Positions 22,301 through 32,421 are shown, counted from the stretch's first letter. The stretch: DNA of 64,000 bases from Bacillus sp. T3 (GCF_033449965.1 NZ_CP137761.1:4488001-4552000); one strand, 5' to 3'. Numbers and translations are program-made. The notes: generated from the sequence alone by a model not told the origin.

Positions 22301-22316
22301 TTACATCATGCCGCCC
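22301..22316 (+). repeat. attL: direct repeat of the groEL 3' end
   Basis: TTACATCATGCCGCCC, identical to 58919-58934, where it encodes the last GroEL residues (Gly-Gly-Met-Met-stop on the minus strand). The two copies bound a 36.6-kb segment whose integrase lies just inside the right copy. This is the expected attL/attR arrangement for an element integrated at groEL. Confidence 0.88.
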
Positions 22317-22452
22317 GTGAGTTTTGAGTGTGTAATATCGTTAACGAGAGGGTCAAAAAGTGCGGTAAATCGACGTTTTGGATATTATTGACTGTAACAT
22401 CTTTAACGGGGATTTACCGTTTTTTATGGGATTGCGTTAGCAAAATGTTAGC
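22317..22452 (+). repeat. element left-end module with putative integrase arm sites, copy 2
   Basis: Directly inside attL. It contains TGTAATATCGTTAACG (22331-22346) and TGTAACATCTTTAACG (22393-22408) as near-direct repeats, a GGTAAATC/GATTTACC inverted pair, and GTTAGCAAAATGTTAGC at 22436-22452. The last is also found at the right end (58847-58863). From 22453 to 22629 there is no gene. Confidence 0.75.
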
Positions 22453-22629
22453 AATTTAAATCAGAAATCGTCACCATTGTTCACACACTCAACTTTCGTG
22501 GAGTGCTGACGGTAGTAATAATATAAAAAATGAGATGTAGTGGTGCATCTTTTTAATTTCTAAATAATCATATAATTAACGCAATCAATTCTATTTGCAT
22601 ATGAATGAACTTTCACCTATTTATTAATA

Positions 22630-23667
22630 TTAGATATATGCCCTATCTAATTCAACGTAATCTATAAATTCTTTACCATCTAATAAATAGGCTATATTAC
22701 TTTGTACTAGAATATTTGTACTGCTGCTCTCTGAAATCATACCGTCACCGAGGTCTCCTTTTTCATATGTTGGATCGACTGTTTCGATACTAAAGCTAGC
22801 GTCAATTTCAATATCAAAGGATATTAGCATTGCATTTTCTTCAATGTCTAGAGAAACTTCATTCAAAGTTATGGTATAGTCCTCAATATACCCATCAGTA
22901 CCCCAACCACTAAAATATTCACCCTCAAATTCTGAATTCATAAGCATATCATCAACGGTATTTTGAAGGTAATCATTTCTTTCGAAAAATAGTTTTAATC
23001 CAGCCTCTAATAACTGTTTATCATACTCAAAATTATCATTAAAATAATCTCTTAAGTTGTCTTCTTCACTTTCTAAAAATGCCGATAATGAATTATAGTA
23101 GGATAAATCTGGTAAATCCGCTTCTAAATCCTCGTGGATACTGTTTTGATCTTTGTTAGCAAAATCCTTATAATTATTTGATATAAATACAATATTTTCT
23201 GGCTCATTATCATTACAATATTCAACAATACTTTCCCATATAATAGCGTCTTGAAAAGAAACTTTGTTTTCATCAAATGGCTTTATGTTATTAAAGTATT
23301 TGAATGAGATTTTTTCCGTAATATCATTTGACGTAGGGTATTCAATAATTTTTATGTCATTTTCTTCTATCATTTTATCCAAGAAATCTTTGTATTTTCC
23401 AGTTATTTTATCAGCTTTTAAATTTTCAAAATCAATTATCCCTGACGACCCTAGTTTTATCAAATCATTTTTTGTACTCTTTACCTTTTTAACAAGTGGT
23501 CTAATTTCATCCCTATATTTTTTTAATATTTCATTATAATTGAACTTCGTAATACAAAGATCTACTGGTTCATGTCGAGTATACTTAAGTAACTTCTTAA
23601 TATCTGAAGATTTGAAAAAGAAATCATTAAAAATAATATTTGTGTCCAAAATTATTAAATAAGACAT
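22630..23667 (-). CDS. PIN-domain protein (DUF4935-like)
   Basis: About 345 residues. The N-terminal PIN-like nuclease domain (about 1-185) shows the acidic residues of the fold in IILDTNIIF (Asp8), NYNEILKKY, SFQDAIIWESI and IVFISNNYKDF. The C-terminal half is acidic and unlike any domain I recognise. PIN domains cut RNA with two metals. The ATG at 23667 lies seven bases after AAAAGGAG; an upstream ATG at 23694 has none. It is the last of three same-strand genes after a Gabija-like pair, 151 bases downstream. A third component or an independent toxin are both possible. Confidence 0.75.
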   Translation of the reverse strand: MSYLIILDTNIIFNDFFFKSSDIKKLLKYTRHEPVDLCITKFNYNEILKKYRDEIRPLVKKVKSTKNDLIKLGSSGIIDFENLKADKITGKYKDFLDKMIEENDIKIIEYPTSNDITEKISFKYFNNIKPFDENKVSFQDAIIWESIVEYCNDNEPENIVFISNNYKDFANKDQNSIHEDLEADLPDLSYYNSLSAFLESEEDNLRDYFNDNFEYDKQLLEAGLKLFFERNDYLQNTVDDMLMNSEFEGEYFSGWGTDGYIEDYTITLNEVSLDIEENAMLISFDIEIDASFSIETVDPTYEKGDLGDGMISESSSTNILVQSNIAYLLDGKEFIDYVELDRAYI

Positions 23668-23818
23668 AAATAAACTCCTTTTTTGAGAATGCATCCTTCT
23701 CTATAGTTCGCCAAGAAATCCAATATTGTTCCTTTAAAAATTATTCACTTTTATTATTTCTCTTATGATCAAAGTTAAAATAGAAATTACAATCTTCAAG
23801 GGAACTATTTAATCAGGA

Positions 23819-25885
23819 TTAAGAAACTAATACTGGTTCATTTACGTAAACAATTTCCCACCCGTTTTTATACATCTCATCTATATCGCTTTGCGTTAAT
23901 CCTTCAGAATTCATTGCAAGACACAAGAGATGTGTAGGTCTACTCATTCCAACATACGCAACTTTTAGTGTCTCTTGTCCAGTTTTCTGGTTAGCTATTT
24001 TGTTATCATATTGTCCCTTTATAAAAGGGAGTATTTTCCTAAGATCATGGATTCTATTATAATAAGTTTCTAAGTAAAGAGTCGCCTTATGGGTTTCGCC
24101 TTTTACACCATGTACAGTATCAACCTTTACTTCTATTTCAGGATGATTGGGTGATATATATGTGTTCGATACCTTTGAATCCAACTTAATTGGTTGAATA
24201 GAGTTATCTTCAAAAAATTCTTTTGATGCTTTTGTTGTATTTATTCTTGGCCATATGAATTTTAAATTACATATTAAATAATTCTTAATTTCCGCATAAA
24301 CTTTAGCGTTATATTGTTCTTGTTCATGATGGATTTTATATATCCATTCACCCATTTGCTTCTTTAACTGAAAATACTCTTTACTATAGTAATCTTTTAA
24401 ATAAATCATAAATGAATTTTTAGTAAAATACCTTCCTACTTGCGCTTCTCTATCATTTTTTATTCCTTCTAAATATAGGAAGCGAAGAATAGCATTTATT
24501 ATGGAATCATAATAAATCCTAACCCCATTTTCGTCTAATTCTTCTCTTGACCTCTTTTTAATATACGAGACCAAATTATTAAAGTAAGTTAATTTATTAT
24601 TAGTTGCACCCCTATTATACCTTGGATAATAAGAGGCTAGACACGGTTTATTGATAATATCCCCTGTATCGTTTCCCCGCCATCCAATTGCCTTAAAATC
24701 ATTTATTTTGTTGTTTCCCTCTTGAGTTTGTAGATTATACTCCTTGATTAACTCAACAAACTTTTCCAATACACTTGTAATATCTTGATTGTTAAATAAA
24801 ATGATATGAGGTTTTAATGATTGTACTTCATTACTACCCATTATTTGATGATTTTGATCTACACTAATTGTCGTTAAAACTTTAGAAATACTTAATCCAA
24901 ATCTTTGAGTTTGAGAGATTTCTAAACATGAACTCCCATTTGGGTTCCAAATTAAACTTTGATTAGAATTTCCACTTTCAAAGATTGCTTGATTTGGATC
25001 CCCAAATTTTTGAATAATTACTTGATTATCAAACAGGTTTTGAATTACAAAGTTTTGGTGGGGGTATGTATCTTGTGATTCATCAATAAACACATATTTA
25101 AACCTATTAGAAAACAATCCTCTTAATTGATCCCCAAATTTATTAATATATATTTCGGCTAAATAATAGGCATCGTCATAGCATAAGATTCCATCTTTCA
25201 ATAGCTTTAGTTTTAGTGACTCAATCCACTTATAGATATCCATCTTTTCTTTAGCAGAAAAGTCTCCATGTTTTGGAATACTTTTTGAGGGGCGCTTTAT
25301 AATTATCTCATTTCCATTTATTCCGTCAGTTATAATATTATTATCATTAATTTTACGTAGCCTAATATTTTTTAAAAGCTCACCTCTACTTTTCAAATAG
25401 TATCTAGAATTTGTTTGAGTTTCAGCATCGAAGCCTTTTAAACCATATATTAATTGCTTATTTAGCTGCTCTTCATAATATTTTTGATTGATAATGATAG
25501 ATTTAGTTTTTCTTCTTAAAGCGTAATATGGAATAGCTAAATATTTGTCTACAAAAGATTGAAAAGTCCCAAAAAAGTTAGGATAAGAAAATAGAATATC
25601 AGCTTTTGAGCCTAATCTATATTTAATCTCATCAATTGCAACATTTGTATGAGTAAGGACGCAAATGCCCCTTCTATCTTTAAAAGGCATTTTCTGTGCT
25701 AAGATAAATAGCTTAGCAAGTAATACAGTGGTTTTACCGCTACCGGGAACAGCCTTAACATCACTAGTATTCATTGATTTAATTATTTCCCGCCTTGGAT
25801 CATCAAAAAAGGACCCTTTTGGTAAAAAGATTTCTTCAGCTCTAATAATTTCTTTATCAGTTATAGAGGGTTCGAACATATACAT
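23819..25885 (-). CDS. UvrD/Rep-family SF1 helicase, GajB-like
   Basis: 688-residue superfamily 1A helicase. Walker A AVPGSGKTT (about 45-53), motif Ia VLTHTNVA, motif II FIDESQDTYPHQ, motif III around FGDPNQAIF, and late motifs VDTVHGVKGETH and VAYVGMSRPTHLL are all present, so it should be active. ATG follows AAAGGAGGG, starting two bases after the stop of the OLD-family nuclease, so the pair is co-translated. OLD nuclease plus UvrD-like helicase is the Gabija layout. This helicase is longer than the roughly 500-residue GajB I remember, and may represent a variant. Confidence 0.85.
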   Translation of the reverse strand: MYMFEPSITDKEIIRAEEIFLPKGSFFDDPRREIIKSMNTSDVKAVPGSGKTTVLLAKLFILAQKMPFKDRRGICVLTHTNVAIDEIKYRLGSKADILFSYPNFFGTFQSFVDKYLAIPYYALRRKTKSIIINQKYYEEQLNKQLIYGLKGFDAETQTNSRYYLKSRGELLKNIRLRKINDNNIITDGINGNEIIIKRPSKSIPKHGDFSAKEKMDIYKWIESLKLKLLKDGILCYDDAYYLAEIYINKFGDQLRGLFSNRFKYVFIDESQDTYPHQNFVIQNLFDNQVIIQKFGDPNQAIFESGNSNQSLIWNPNGSSCLEISQTQRFGLSISKVLTTISVDQNHQIMGSNEVQSLKPHIILFNNQDITSVLEKFVELIKEYNLQTQEGNNKINDFKAIGWRGNDTGDIINKPCLASYYPRYNRGATNNKLTYFNNLVSYIKKRSREELDENGVRIYYDSIINAILRFLYLEGIKNDREAQVGRYFTKNSFMIYLKDYYSKEYFQLKKQMGEWIYKIHHEQEQYNAKVYAEIKNYLICNLKFIWPRINTTKASKEFFEDNSIQPIKLDSKVSNTYISPNHPEIEVKVDTVHGVKGETHKATLYLETYYNRIHDLRKILPFIKGQYDNKIANQKTGQETLKVAYVGMSRPTHLLCLAMNSEGLTQSDIDEMYKNGWEIVYVNEPVLVS

Positions 25886-25887
25886 TT

Positions 25888-27948
25888 TTATTTCCCTCCT
25901 TTCGTTACAAATTCTACAGCTTGGGCCAAATACTTAATGTTTGCGTCATTTTCTAACTCTGATCCACTAACTTTTTCTTTAACTAGCATCTGCGCTAAGT
26001 ATTGAGCAGTTATTGCTTTAGAGATATATCCATCTAACAAATATTTATAAATATCATAAGCTATTTTTTCATCCGAATATTTGTAAAGTCCCCAATGTTT
26101 TTTAATATCATTTACCTCTTCATCAATTATATCCTTAAATATTTTCTCGTTTGCTACCACTCCTTTATTTACCTCTATTTTTGCAGCCAAGACCGCTTGT
26201 AATATGTAATCTTTCAAATTACTTAAAGCGAAATCATATTCCAAAGTCCAATTTGATGAAACAAACACTTTTACATTGTCTTTTGATAGTTCCTTATCCT
26301 TTTGTTGACGTTTTTTTATCTTTAATAAATCAATAAAATTAGTATCCAATTTTAGCTTGGAAAACCTTTCATGTTTATCTTTAAAGCCATTCGGTAATCT
26401 CCCTTTGGTGTTAACACTTCTTATTGCATCTAAAAAGCTAGTATTGCTTTCAAAAACTACATTCTTAATTTTGTGGAATTCTATATCTTGACTTAATTCT
26501 TTAAGTTGATCAATATTTGAATCAGTAATGCAGAAAATATCCGAAGAAAGGTTTTTATTAATATAGTATTCCATTGGTCGTACATCCAAATCTGTAATTA
26601 TCGCAACTGGAATATTCATTTTCTTTCCGTCTTTTCTCATAAAAATTTTAGCATACCTTAAAAATGCTGTACTACCAACATTTACAATAGATATTCCATA
26701 TTTATGTAAAGGCTTACCCAATATCATTGCGATTGTAGGAACTAAAAGATTCTCAGCGTCTCCTTCAACTAATATTACTCCCCTTGCAAAGAATAGATTT
26801 GCTTTCGTTGCATCTAAAAATCTTTCTAAGAAACTATAATCATCCTCAGCAAGTTGTGTATATTCGGGACCCATTGGATAGACTTGGTTATCTCTACAGA
26901 TGATTAAGTTTTTTAGATTAATAGAAGATGCTAATGTAGTACTATGAGTTGTTAAAATAAATTGACCTTTCTTTTGGACATTTTGCAGAAAATCAATTAA
27001 TCTTAGCTGTGCTTGTGGATGTAGATGTGCCTCTATTTCTTCAATTAATGCTAATTTCATGCCATCTATTGAATTATCTTGAAGCAGTAATAACTCTGTA
27101 GCAATAAATAATAGATTTAAAGTACCTAACCCAGAAGTATTATCATCAATTATTAAGCTTAATTTTCTTAGAACATCTGCAAGTTCTACATCAGATATGC
27201 TAAAAACAGCTTTGGATTGTTTGCCTTCTGGAAAAAACTCATTTAAAAATTGATTTAAGGCATCACTTATTTTACTACCTGTCGAAGTAATAACTTGTTG
27301 TTTATCTGAATCTTCTATAGTGATTGTTTCTTTTGAGAAATAATCATTGATTTGTTGATTTGCTTTTTTAATAAAATACACTAATGGGTGATTATCCTCT
27401 TTTATTTGGAATAATTCATGACTTTTAAGAATTTGCGCAAGCCTTGAACGATATCCAGGTGTCAATTCATGTTCAGCATCCCTTAACGGTTTCAAATATG
27501 TTGTCCTTAATAATTCCCTTGCTGCACCATCAAGTTGAATATCAGCTCCTTCTACTCCTGCTCTAATATCCAAAACGATCCCATTTTTAACAATTTTAGC
27601 TTTTAGTCTAATGTGCAATTCATAGTCATCATCTTTATTAAAATTAAGCCACTCAATAAAATTACCCGCCTCCGTGGGAGACAAGTCTGTAAAAGTACAT
27701 TCAATTTTTAACTCATTAGTTCTCTTGCCACCTAAAGGCTTATAAAAATCTTTTTCAGTCATCCGTTGATAGTCATTACTTTGAGTTCCTAGTATGTATT
27801 TAATTGCATCAATTATTGCCGTCTTTCCCGAATCATTTTCTCCAACTAACAAATTAAGACCATTATTAAACGGAACTATTAATCCGGGTTCTTCATTAAT
27901 AGTCCCATATTTTCTAAAATTCCATATTCTAAGTTCACTTAAATACAA
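25888..27948 (-). CDS. OLD-family ATP-dependent endonuclease, GajA-like
   Basis: About 686 residues. An N-terminal ABC-type ATPase (GENDSGKT Walker A near 36-43, signature SGLGTLN near 272, Walker B LALIEEIEAHLHP near 299-311, switch His in LTTHSTTL) is followed by a TOPRIM nuclease domain (ILVEGDAENLL with Glu near 395; AIITDLD near 450-455). This is the OLD class 2 / GajA architecture, a nicking endonuclease held off by nucleotides. The TTG at 27948 is six bases after GAGGGTG; a TTG at 27963 has no ribosome site. It is followed at once by its helicase. The anti-phage role is by family and context. Confidence 0.87.
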   Translation of the reverse strand: MYLSELRIWNFRKYGTINEEPGLIVPFNNGLNLLVGENDSGKTAIIDAIKYILGTQSNDYQRMTEKDFYKPLGGKRTNELKIECTFTDLSPTEAGNFIEWLNFNKDDDYELHIRLKAKIVKNGIVLDIRAGVEGADIQLDGAARELLRTTYLKPLRDAEHELTPGYRSRLAQILKSHELFQIKEDNHPLVYFIKKANQQINDYFSKETITIEDSDKQQVITSTGSKISDALNQFLNEFFPEGKQSKAVFSISDVELADVLRKLSLIIDDNTSGLGTLNLLFIATELLLLQDNSIDGMKLALIEEIEAHLHPQAQLRLIDFLQNVQKKGQFILTTHSTTLASSINLKNLIICRDNQVYPMGPEYTQLAEDDYSFLERFLDATKANLFFARGVILVEGDAENLLVPTIAMILGKPLHKYGISIVNVGSTAFLRYAKIFMRKDGKKMNIPVAIITDLDVRPMEYYINKNLSSDIFCITDSNIDQLKELSQDIEFHKIKNVVFESNTSFLDAIRSVNTKGRLPNGFKDKHERFSKLKLDTNFIDLLKIKKRQQKDKELSKDNVKVFVSSNWTLEYDFALSNLKDYILQAVLAAKIEVNKGVVANEKIFKDIIDEEVNDIKKHWGLYKYSDEKIAYDIYKYLLDGYISKAITAQYLAQMLVKEKVSGSELENDANIKYLAQAVEFVTKGGK

Positions 27949-28150
27949 AATTATCACCCTCAATTTGGAACATCCGGCTCAGTTCCATCCTTTTTATTAG
28001 AATTCTTCTAATTCGCTATAAAGGAGTCAAGACTACCTCTTACCATAAATCATGAGGAGAACTCTGAAAGGAAGTAGACTGGCCACTCTTTTGAATACTT
28101 AATGAAAGGCCTGTCACTACCCTTATCTTAGACAGAATCAACAGTATATA

Positions 28151-28912
28151 TTAGTCATTAATATTTGTACTCTTGGCAGAATCCTCTACAACTGTTTCCT
28201 CTATTTTTTCTAATATTTCATTAATATATTCGGAAACAACCTTATAATCTTCAATAATTCTCTTTAATAAAAATGTAGGGTGCTGTTTAAAATTTATATC
28301 GAAATCGCTCATTGTTGCTATATTAGGAGAATTACGGTGTGTCATTTTATTTCGGCAATTATTTACAAACTGATGATTTCCTTTCCACTGACCATCAATA
28401 TCTGTTTCATTCTCTTGAGTTAGGTAGCTATTTATTTCATTAGCTTTATCTTGATAGTTATTACTATGAGATGAACGAGGATTAAATATCTGTTTATAAT
28501 AAACCTTATCCTGATTTATATTAATGTTATAATACATTCGATATAGTTGTCCCAACATATCCCATAAACTTGAAGTCCTAAACAAGGCATTTTCAATGTA
28601 ATAATATGCCAGAGCCTCTTCTTCTGAACCGATATTTAAAATGCTAAAATTATTTTGTACATTTGAAGAATAGGCATAATTTATTGCCTTTTGAAATGAC
28701 AATTTTATTTTATTATCTAAATCTCGTAGAGTATCATAAATTGTTTTATATTGCATTAATTCACTCAAAACTGTTGAATTATTTTGACCAGATACAATGC
28801 CGAAAAGGAATTTTTCATTTCCCACCATTAGCTTAAAACGATTTTTATTATATGAAACATTATTAATTATATCTATTAAGTACTTTACTTCCCTATTTTT
28901 ATTTTCCACCAT
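28151..28912 (-). CDS. HEPN-like protein, putative ribonuclease effector
   Basis: 253-residue, mainly helical protein with no signal or membrane segment. Near residues 183-197 it reads NNCRNKMTHRNSPN, matching the R-x4-6-H motif of HEPN ribonucleases (Arg187, His192), in a setting like the Cthe_2314/LA2681-type HEPN proteins. ATG follows GGAAGG. It stands alone between the Gabija-like operon and the type I restriction operon on the same strand. I do not recognise a specific family, and the HEPN call rests on the motif and helical pattern. Confidence 0.55.
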   Translation of the reverse strand: MVENKNREVKYLIDIINNVSYNKNRFKLMVGNEKFLFGIVSGQNNSTVLSELMQYKTIYDTLRDLDNKIKLSFQKAINYAYSSNVQNNFSILNIGSEEEALAYYYIENALFRTSSLWDMLGQLYRMYYNININQDKVYYKQIFNPRSSHSNNYQDKANEINSYLTQENETDIDGQWKGNHQFVNNCRNKMTHRNSPNIATMSDFDINFKQHPTFLLKRIIEDYKVVSEYINEILEKIEETVVEDSAKSTNIND

Positions 28913-29030
28913 TTCAGCTTCCTTCCATATTTGATCAGAAAAGCATCAATCCTAAGCTCTTTAAGCTCATTACATATTCACATAATCAATATCCAATAGC
29001 ATCCTATATCCTGCTTTCGCTCAAAGAAAA

Positions 29031-29055
29031 GGCATCTTGACGCTTTCAAGATGCC
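29031..29055 (-). terminator. intrinsic terminator of the hsd operon
   Basis: GGCATCTTGA pairs with TCAAGATGCC and is followed on the minus strand by TTTTCTTTG, 28 bases after the hsdR stop. Confidence 0.87.
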
Positions 29056-29082
29056 CACATTATTTTGAAGAAAAATATAAAT

Positions 29083-32000
29083 CTATGCCCCTGTAATTAG
29101 TTCAGCATTTTTATTGATCTCATCGATAACTCCAATAATTCGCTTGGCATCGTCCATGTTATCCTTAAACAGTTCAACAATACTTCCAACCGACTTAAAC
29201 GGATCTTGTTGTAAGACTTTCTTATCCATTACTCCGTTCTTCACGACATAATCCACAATTAGTTTTACAAACCTACTTTGATAAATATTAAGTTTCTCGT
29301 TGGATAGAAACTCCGAAAATGCTTCATTTGCTGCTTGTGGATCTAATCCTACAATCTGTCGTACAAGCTTTGTAACTGGAGTATCACCAAAGTCCTTTTT
29401 GTAATCTTCTTTAGTTCCTAATTCATTCCAAAGGATTGTTTCCAAGGTCCTTAAATCTTGTTCAGTCAGTTGCTTATTATTTCTAAGTTTATGGATTGCT
29501 AGTTGGTCACGGTGTTCTTGTAGGTAGTGATGTACCTTCTTCTTATAATTCTGTAGGTCATTCGAATGGAAAATTGGGCCGTTTTCTTTTACTTCCAGTA
29601 CTTCATCTTTGAAGTTTGTGAAGTAAATTTTTTGCTTTTCTTTTTCAATGAACTTGATAAGGTCACGTAGTGCTTCGCGGACAGTCTCTAGTTCAAAGAT
29701 GTCAGCACTTTCCCAGAACTCTTCAGTCATAACTTTATCAATTACAGGCTTTTGTGCAACTACTTGTGGTATTGTTCCTAATTTAGATAATGCTTCTGCT
29801 GTCGTAACAACGCCGCGTATAGGTTTAGTAGCATTTTTTGTTTGTAATTTAGCTAGTTCAATCGTATACATTACTAAATCAAACCGTTTTGCAAATTCGT
29901 CATCATTAAATGGCACGATGATTGGTGAAACATGCTCTTTAATTTCATTTACATTCATTACAGATAATGAATTCCAATTTGCCTTATTTTTATATTTATG
30001 CACATGTTGTATATGTTGACGAACACGGAAGTTTTCATCATCCAACGCATTTAAATCTGCAAACACATCATTAATTAGCTCATTACGATGTGTAATATAA
30101 TCCTCTGCTTGATATTCCATACCCTGAAGTTCTTTAATAATTTCAACCTTCGAATTAAATAACTTTTCCGTTAGACTTTCAGTAGCTTTTCCTTCCATTC
30201 CTTTTGGGTTTTCTCTAAAGAATTCAAAGTTCCCGCAATAATCAAAAATTAAGAAATGTGTTTTATCCTGTCCTATACCAAACAAATCCGGACACAATCT
30301 AGTTCCACGACCAATCATTTGCCAAAACTTTGACTTAGATCGTACTTTTTTGAAAAAGACTAGATTCACAGCTTCTGGTATATCAATACCTGTATCTAAC
30401 ATATCAACAGATACAGCAATTTGTGGCATCTTCTCTTTTGTAGAAAAGTCTTCGATTAATGTTTGGTAGTAGTTAATGCTATAATCGATTACCTTTGCAA
30501 ATTCACCACCATACTCAGGGAAAAGGATATCAAATCGCTCAACTATTTTAAGTGCATGTTGATGATTTTTGGCGAAAATAATCGTTTTACCGAGCTTATC
30601 TCCACCCTCTACGTGTATACCTTTTTCCATTAAATTCTTGAGAACGGTATCAATTGTGTCTGCATTAAATAACCATTCATTTAATGCGCCACTATCTATA
30701 TCTTCTCCGACTTCATCATCAAATGTCTCTTCGTATATTTCTTTTTCTTCATCTGATAAATCGTCATACCGAATACCTTCTTCCAGGAACTTCATTTTTG
30801 TTTCAATTGTCTTGTAATCAACAAGATATCCGTCTTCTACAGCCTTCTCCAACTCATAAGCATAAGTTGGTGCACCACTCTCTAAGTTAAATACTTCATA
30901 AGTATTTTTATCAATTTCGTCTTTTGGTGTAGCAGTAAGTCCCAGCAGAATACCATCGAAATAGTTGAAAATCGAGCGATATTTTTTGTATATACTACGG
31001 TGCGATTCATCAATAATAATTAAATCAAAGTGACCAATCGTGAATAGTTTTTTTCCATCTTTCCGTTTCGTATCATCGATTGCATTCATCATCGTCGGAT
31101 AAGTGGAAAAGACCATCCGACTTTCTTCAGGATTATCTTTGTTATCCAACAGATTACATAACGATAAGCTTGGTAGAAGGTTATTAAAATTTTTCTTTGC
31201 TTGCAGTAGAAGAGTTTTTCGATCCGCTAGAAACAAAATATTCTTAATCCAATTATGACGAGAAAGAACATCAACAATCGAGATAGCAACCCTTGTTTTC
31301 CCACTACCAGTTGCCATAACTAATAACATCTTCCGTTGGTTATTTTCTAGAGCATCACATACTGCTAGAATAGAATCTTTTTGATAATAGCGGTTCGTAA
31401 TATCGTCGTTTATTTCGATATTTTCAAATTTACGTTTCATCGTGAGACGGTCGATAACTAGTTTTAGATCCGCTTTGTTATAAAATCCAGATACTTTTCT
31501 TGGTGGGTAGGGTTGATGCCAAATATAAGTTTCAAAACCGTTTGTATAAAAAATAACAGGACGTTGACCATGCATTTGTTCAATACCGTCTGCATATAGT
31601 TTCGCTTGTTGTTTACCAGCATTAGGGTCTTTTGATGTACGTTTTGCTTCGATAACAGCAAGAGGCTTTCCATTATCCCCGAAGAGTACATAGTCAACAA
31701 AACCAACGCCCTGATTATTAGGCATTCCAGTCACTTCATACTCTCTAACAACATCTTTACCAAATTCCCATCCAGCCAGTTTTAAATCAAGGTCAATATA
31801 CTTCTGTCTCGTATCAAATTCGTTTAATTCATCAACTTGGAAATCATATTGGTCTGTATTTGATTCACGTTTCGCTGTATTTGCTTTACGCAGTTCTTCG
31901 TTTTCCTTCATCATTTCTTCTAAACGGCGGTCTTTTGAACTTAATTGTTCGTATAAATCTTGTAATTCTTTCGGTCGAACTCGTTTTTCTTCACCATGTT

Positions 32001-32421
32001 GCAGCAATGACTCGTCAAATTCTTTTGCAGTATATTCATCCGAATAACAGTAATCAATCCAAGCTACAAACTGATGGAGGTTATGTAAAGAAAGAATCGC
32101 TTCATCGCGACTTATATTTGAATTAGAATGGACGGAAATATTCCCCAGCTTGACAATATACTTTAACAAAGGGAGTAAGTCTTCATCAATTACAGCGAGA
32201 AAACTAGGATCATGAATTAAACTTGATAAGTTATCTTGATATGGAACTTTTAATTCACCATCAGAACTGTAAAGCCATTTTACAGCAAGCTCTAGAGCGC
32301 GACGTGCCAAAATCGCACACGTCGCTGGACTCACAATAAGAGCCTTTTCTGCTTCTAAGCAGGCATTGGTAAAAGTTTTATATTGAGTTTTTTCTTTAAG
32401 AAATCCAAAATTTGTCGTCAA
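29083..32421 (-). CDS. hsdR: type I restriction enzyme, R (restriction/translocase) subunit
   Basis: 1112-residue motor nuclease that cuts unmodified DNA far from the recognition site. It opens with a DUF4145-like helical domain (about 1-125), then a coiled-coil linker. The PD-(D/E)XK nuclease core follows (Asp243 in FVDYVLFG, Glu258 and Lys260 in AVIEAKR). The SF2 translocase has MATGSGKTRVA, IIIDESHRSIY, GLTATP and MIGRGTRLCPDLFG, and a C-terminal helical region ends the protein. TTG start behind AAAGGAGGG. Third gene of hsdM-hsdS-hsdR, 17 bases after hsdS. All catalytic motifs are intact. Confidence 0.95.
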   Translation of the reverse strand: MTTNFGFLKEKTQYKTFTNACLEAEKALIVSPATCAILARRALELAVKWLYSSDGELKVPYQDNLSSLIHDPSFLAVIDEDLLPLLKYIVKLGNISVHSNSNISRDEAILSLHNLHQFVAWIDYCYSDEYTAKEFDESLLQHGEEKRVRPKELQDLYEQLSSKDRRLEEMMKENEELRKANTAKRESNTDQYDFQVDELNEFDTRQKYIDLDLKLAGWEFGKDVVREYEVTGMPNNQGVGFVDYVLFGDNGKPLAVIEAKRTSKDPNAGKQQAKLYADGIEQMHGQRPVIFYTNGFETYIWHQPYPPRKVSGFYNKADLKLVIDRLTMKRKFENIEINDDITNRYYQKDSILAVCDALENNQRKMLLVMATGSGKTRVAISIVDVLSRHNWIKNILFLADRKTLLLQAKKNFNNLLPSLSLCNLLDNKDNPEESRMVFSTYPTMMNAIDDTKRKDGKKLFTIGHFDLIIIDESHRSIYKKYRSIFNYFDGILLGLTATPKDEIDKNTYEVFNLESGAPTYAYELEKAVEDGYLVDYKTIETKMKFLEEGIRYDDLSDEEKEIYEETFDDEVGEDIDSGALNEWLFNADTIDTVLKNLMEKGIHVEGGDKLGKTIIFAKNHQHALKIVERFDILFPEYGGEFAKVIDYSINYYQTLIEDFSTKEKMPQIAVSVDMLDTGIDIPEAVNLVFFKKVRSKSKFWQMIGRGTRLCPDLFGIGQDKTHFLIFDYCGNFEFFRENPKGMEGKATESLTEKLFNSKVEIIKELQGMEYQAEDYITHRNELINDVFADLNALDDENFRVRQHIQHVHKYKNKANWNSLSVMNVNEIKEHVSPIIVPFNDDEFAKRFDLVMYTIELAKLQTKNATKPIRGVVTTAEALSKLGTIPQVVAQKPVIDKVMTEEFWESADIFELETVREALRDLIKFIEKEKQKIYFTNFKDEVLEVKENGPIFHSNDLQNYKKKVHHYLQEHRDQLAIHKLRNNKQLTEQDLRTLETILWNELGTKEDYKKDFGDTPVTKLVRQIVGLDPQAANEAFSEFLSNEKLNIYQSRFVKLIVDYVVKNGVMDKKVLQQDPFKSVGSIVELFKDNMDDAKRIIGVIDEINKNAELITGA

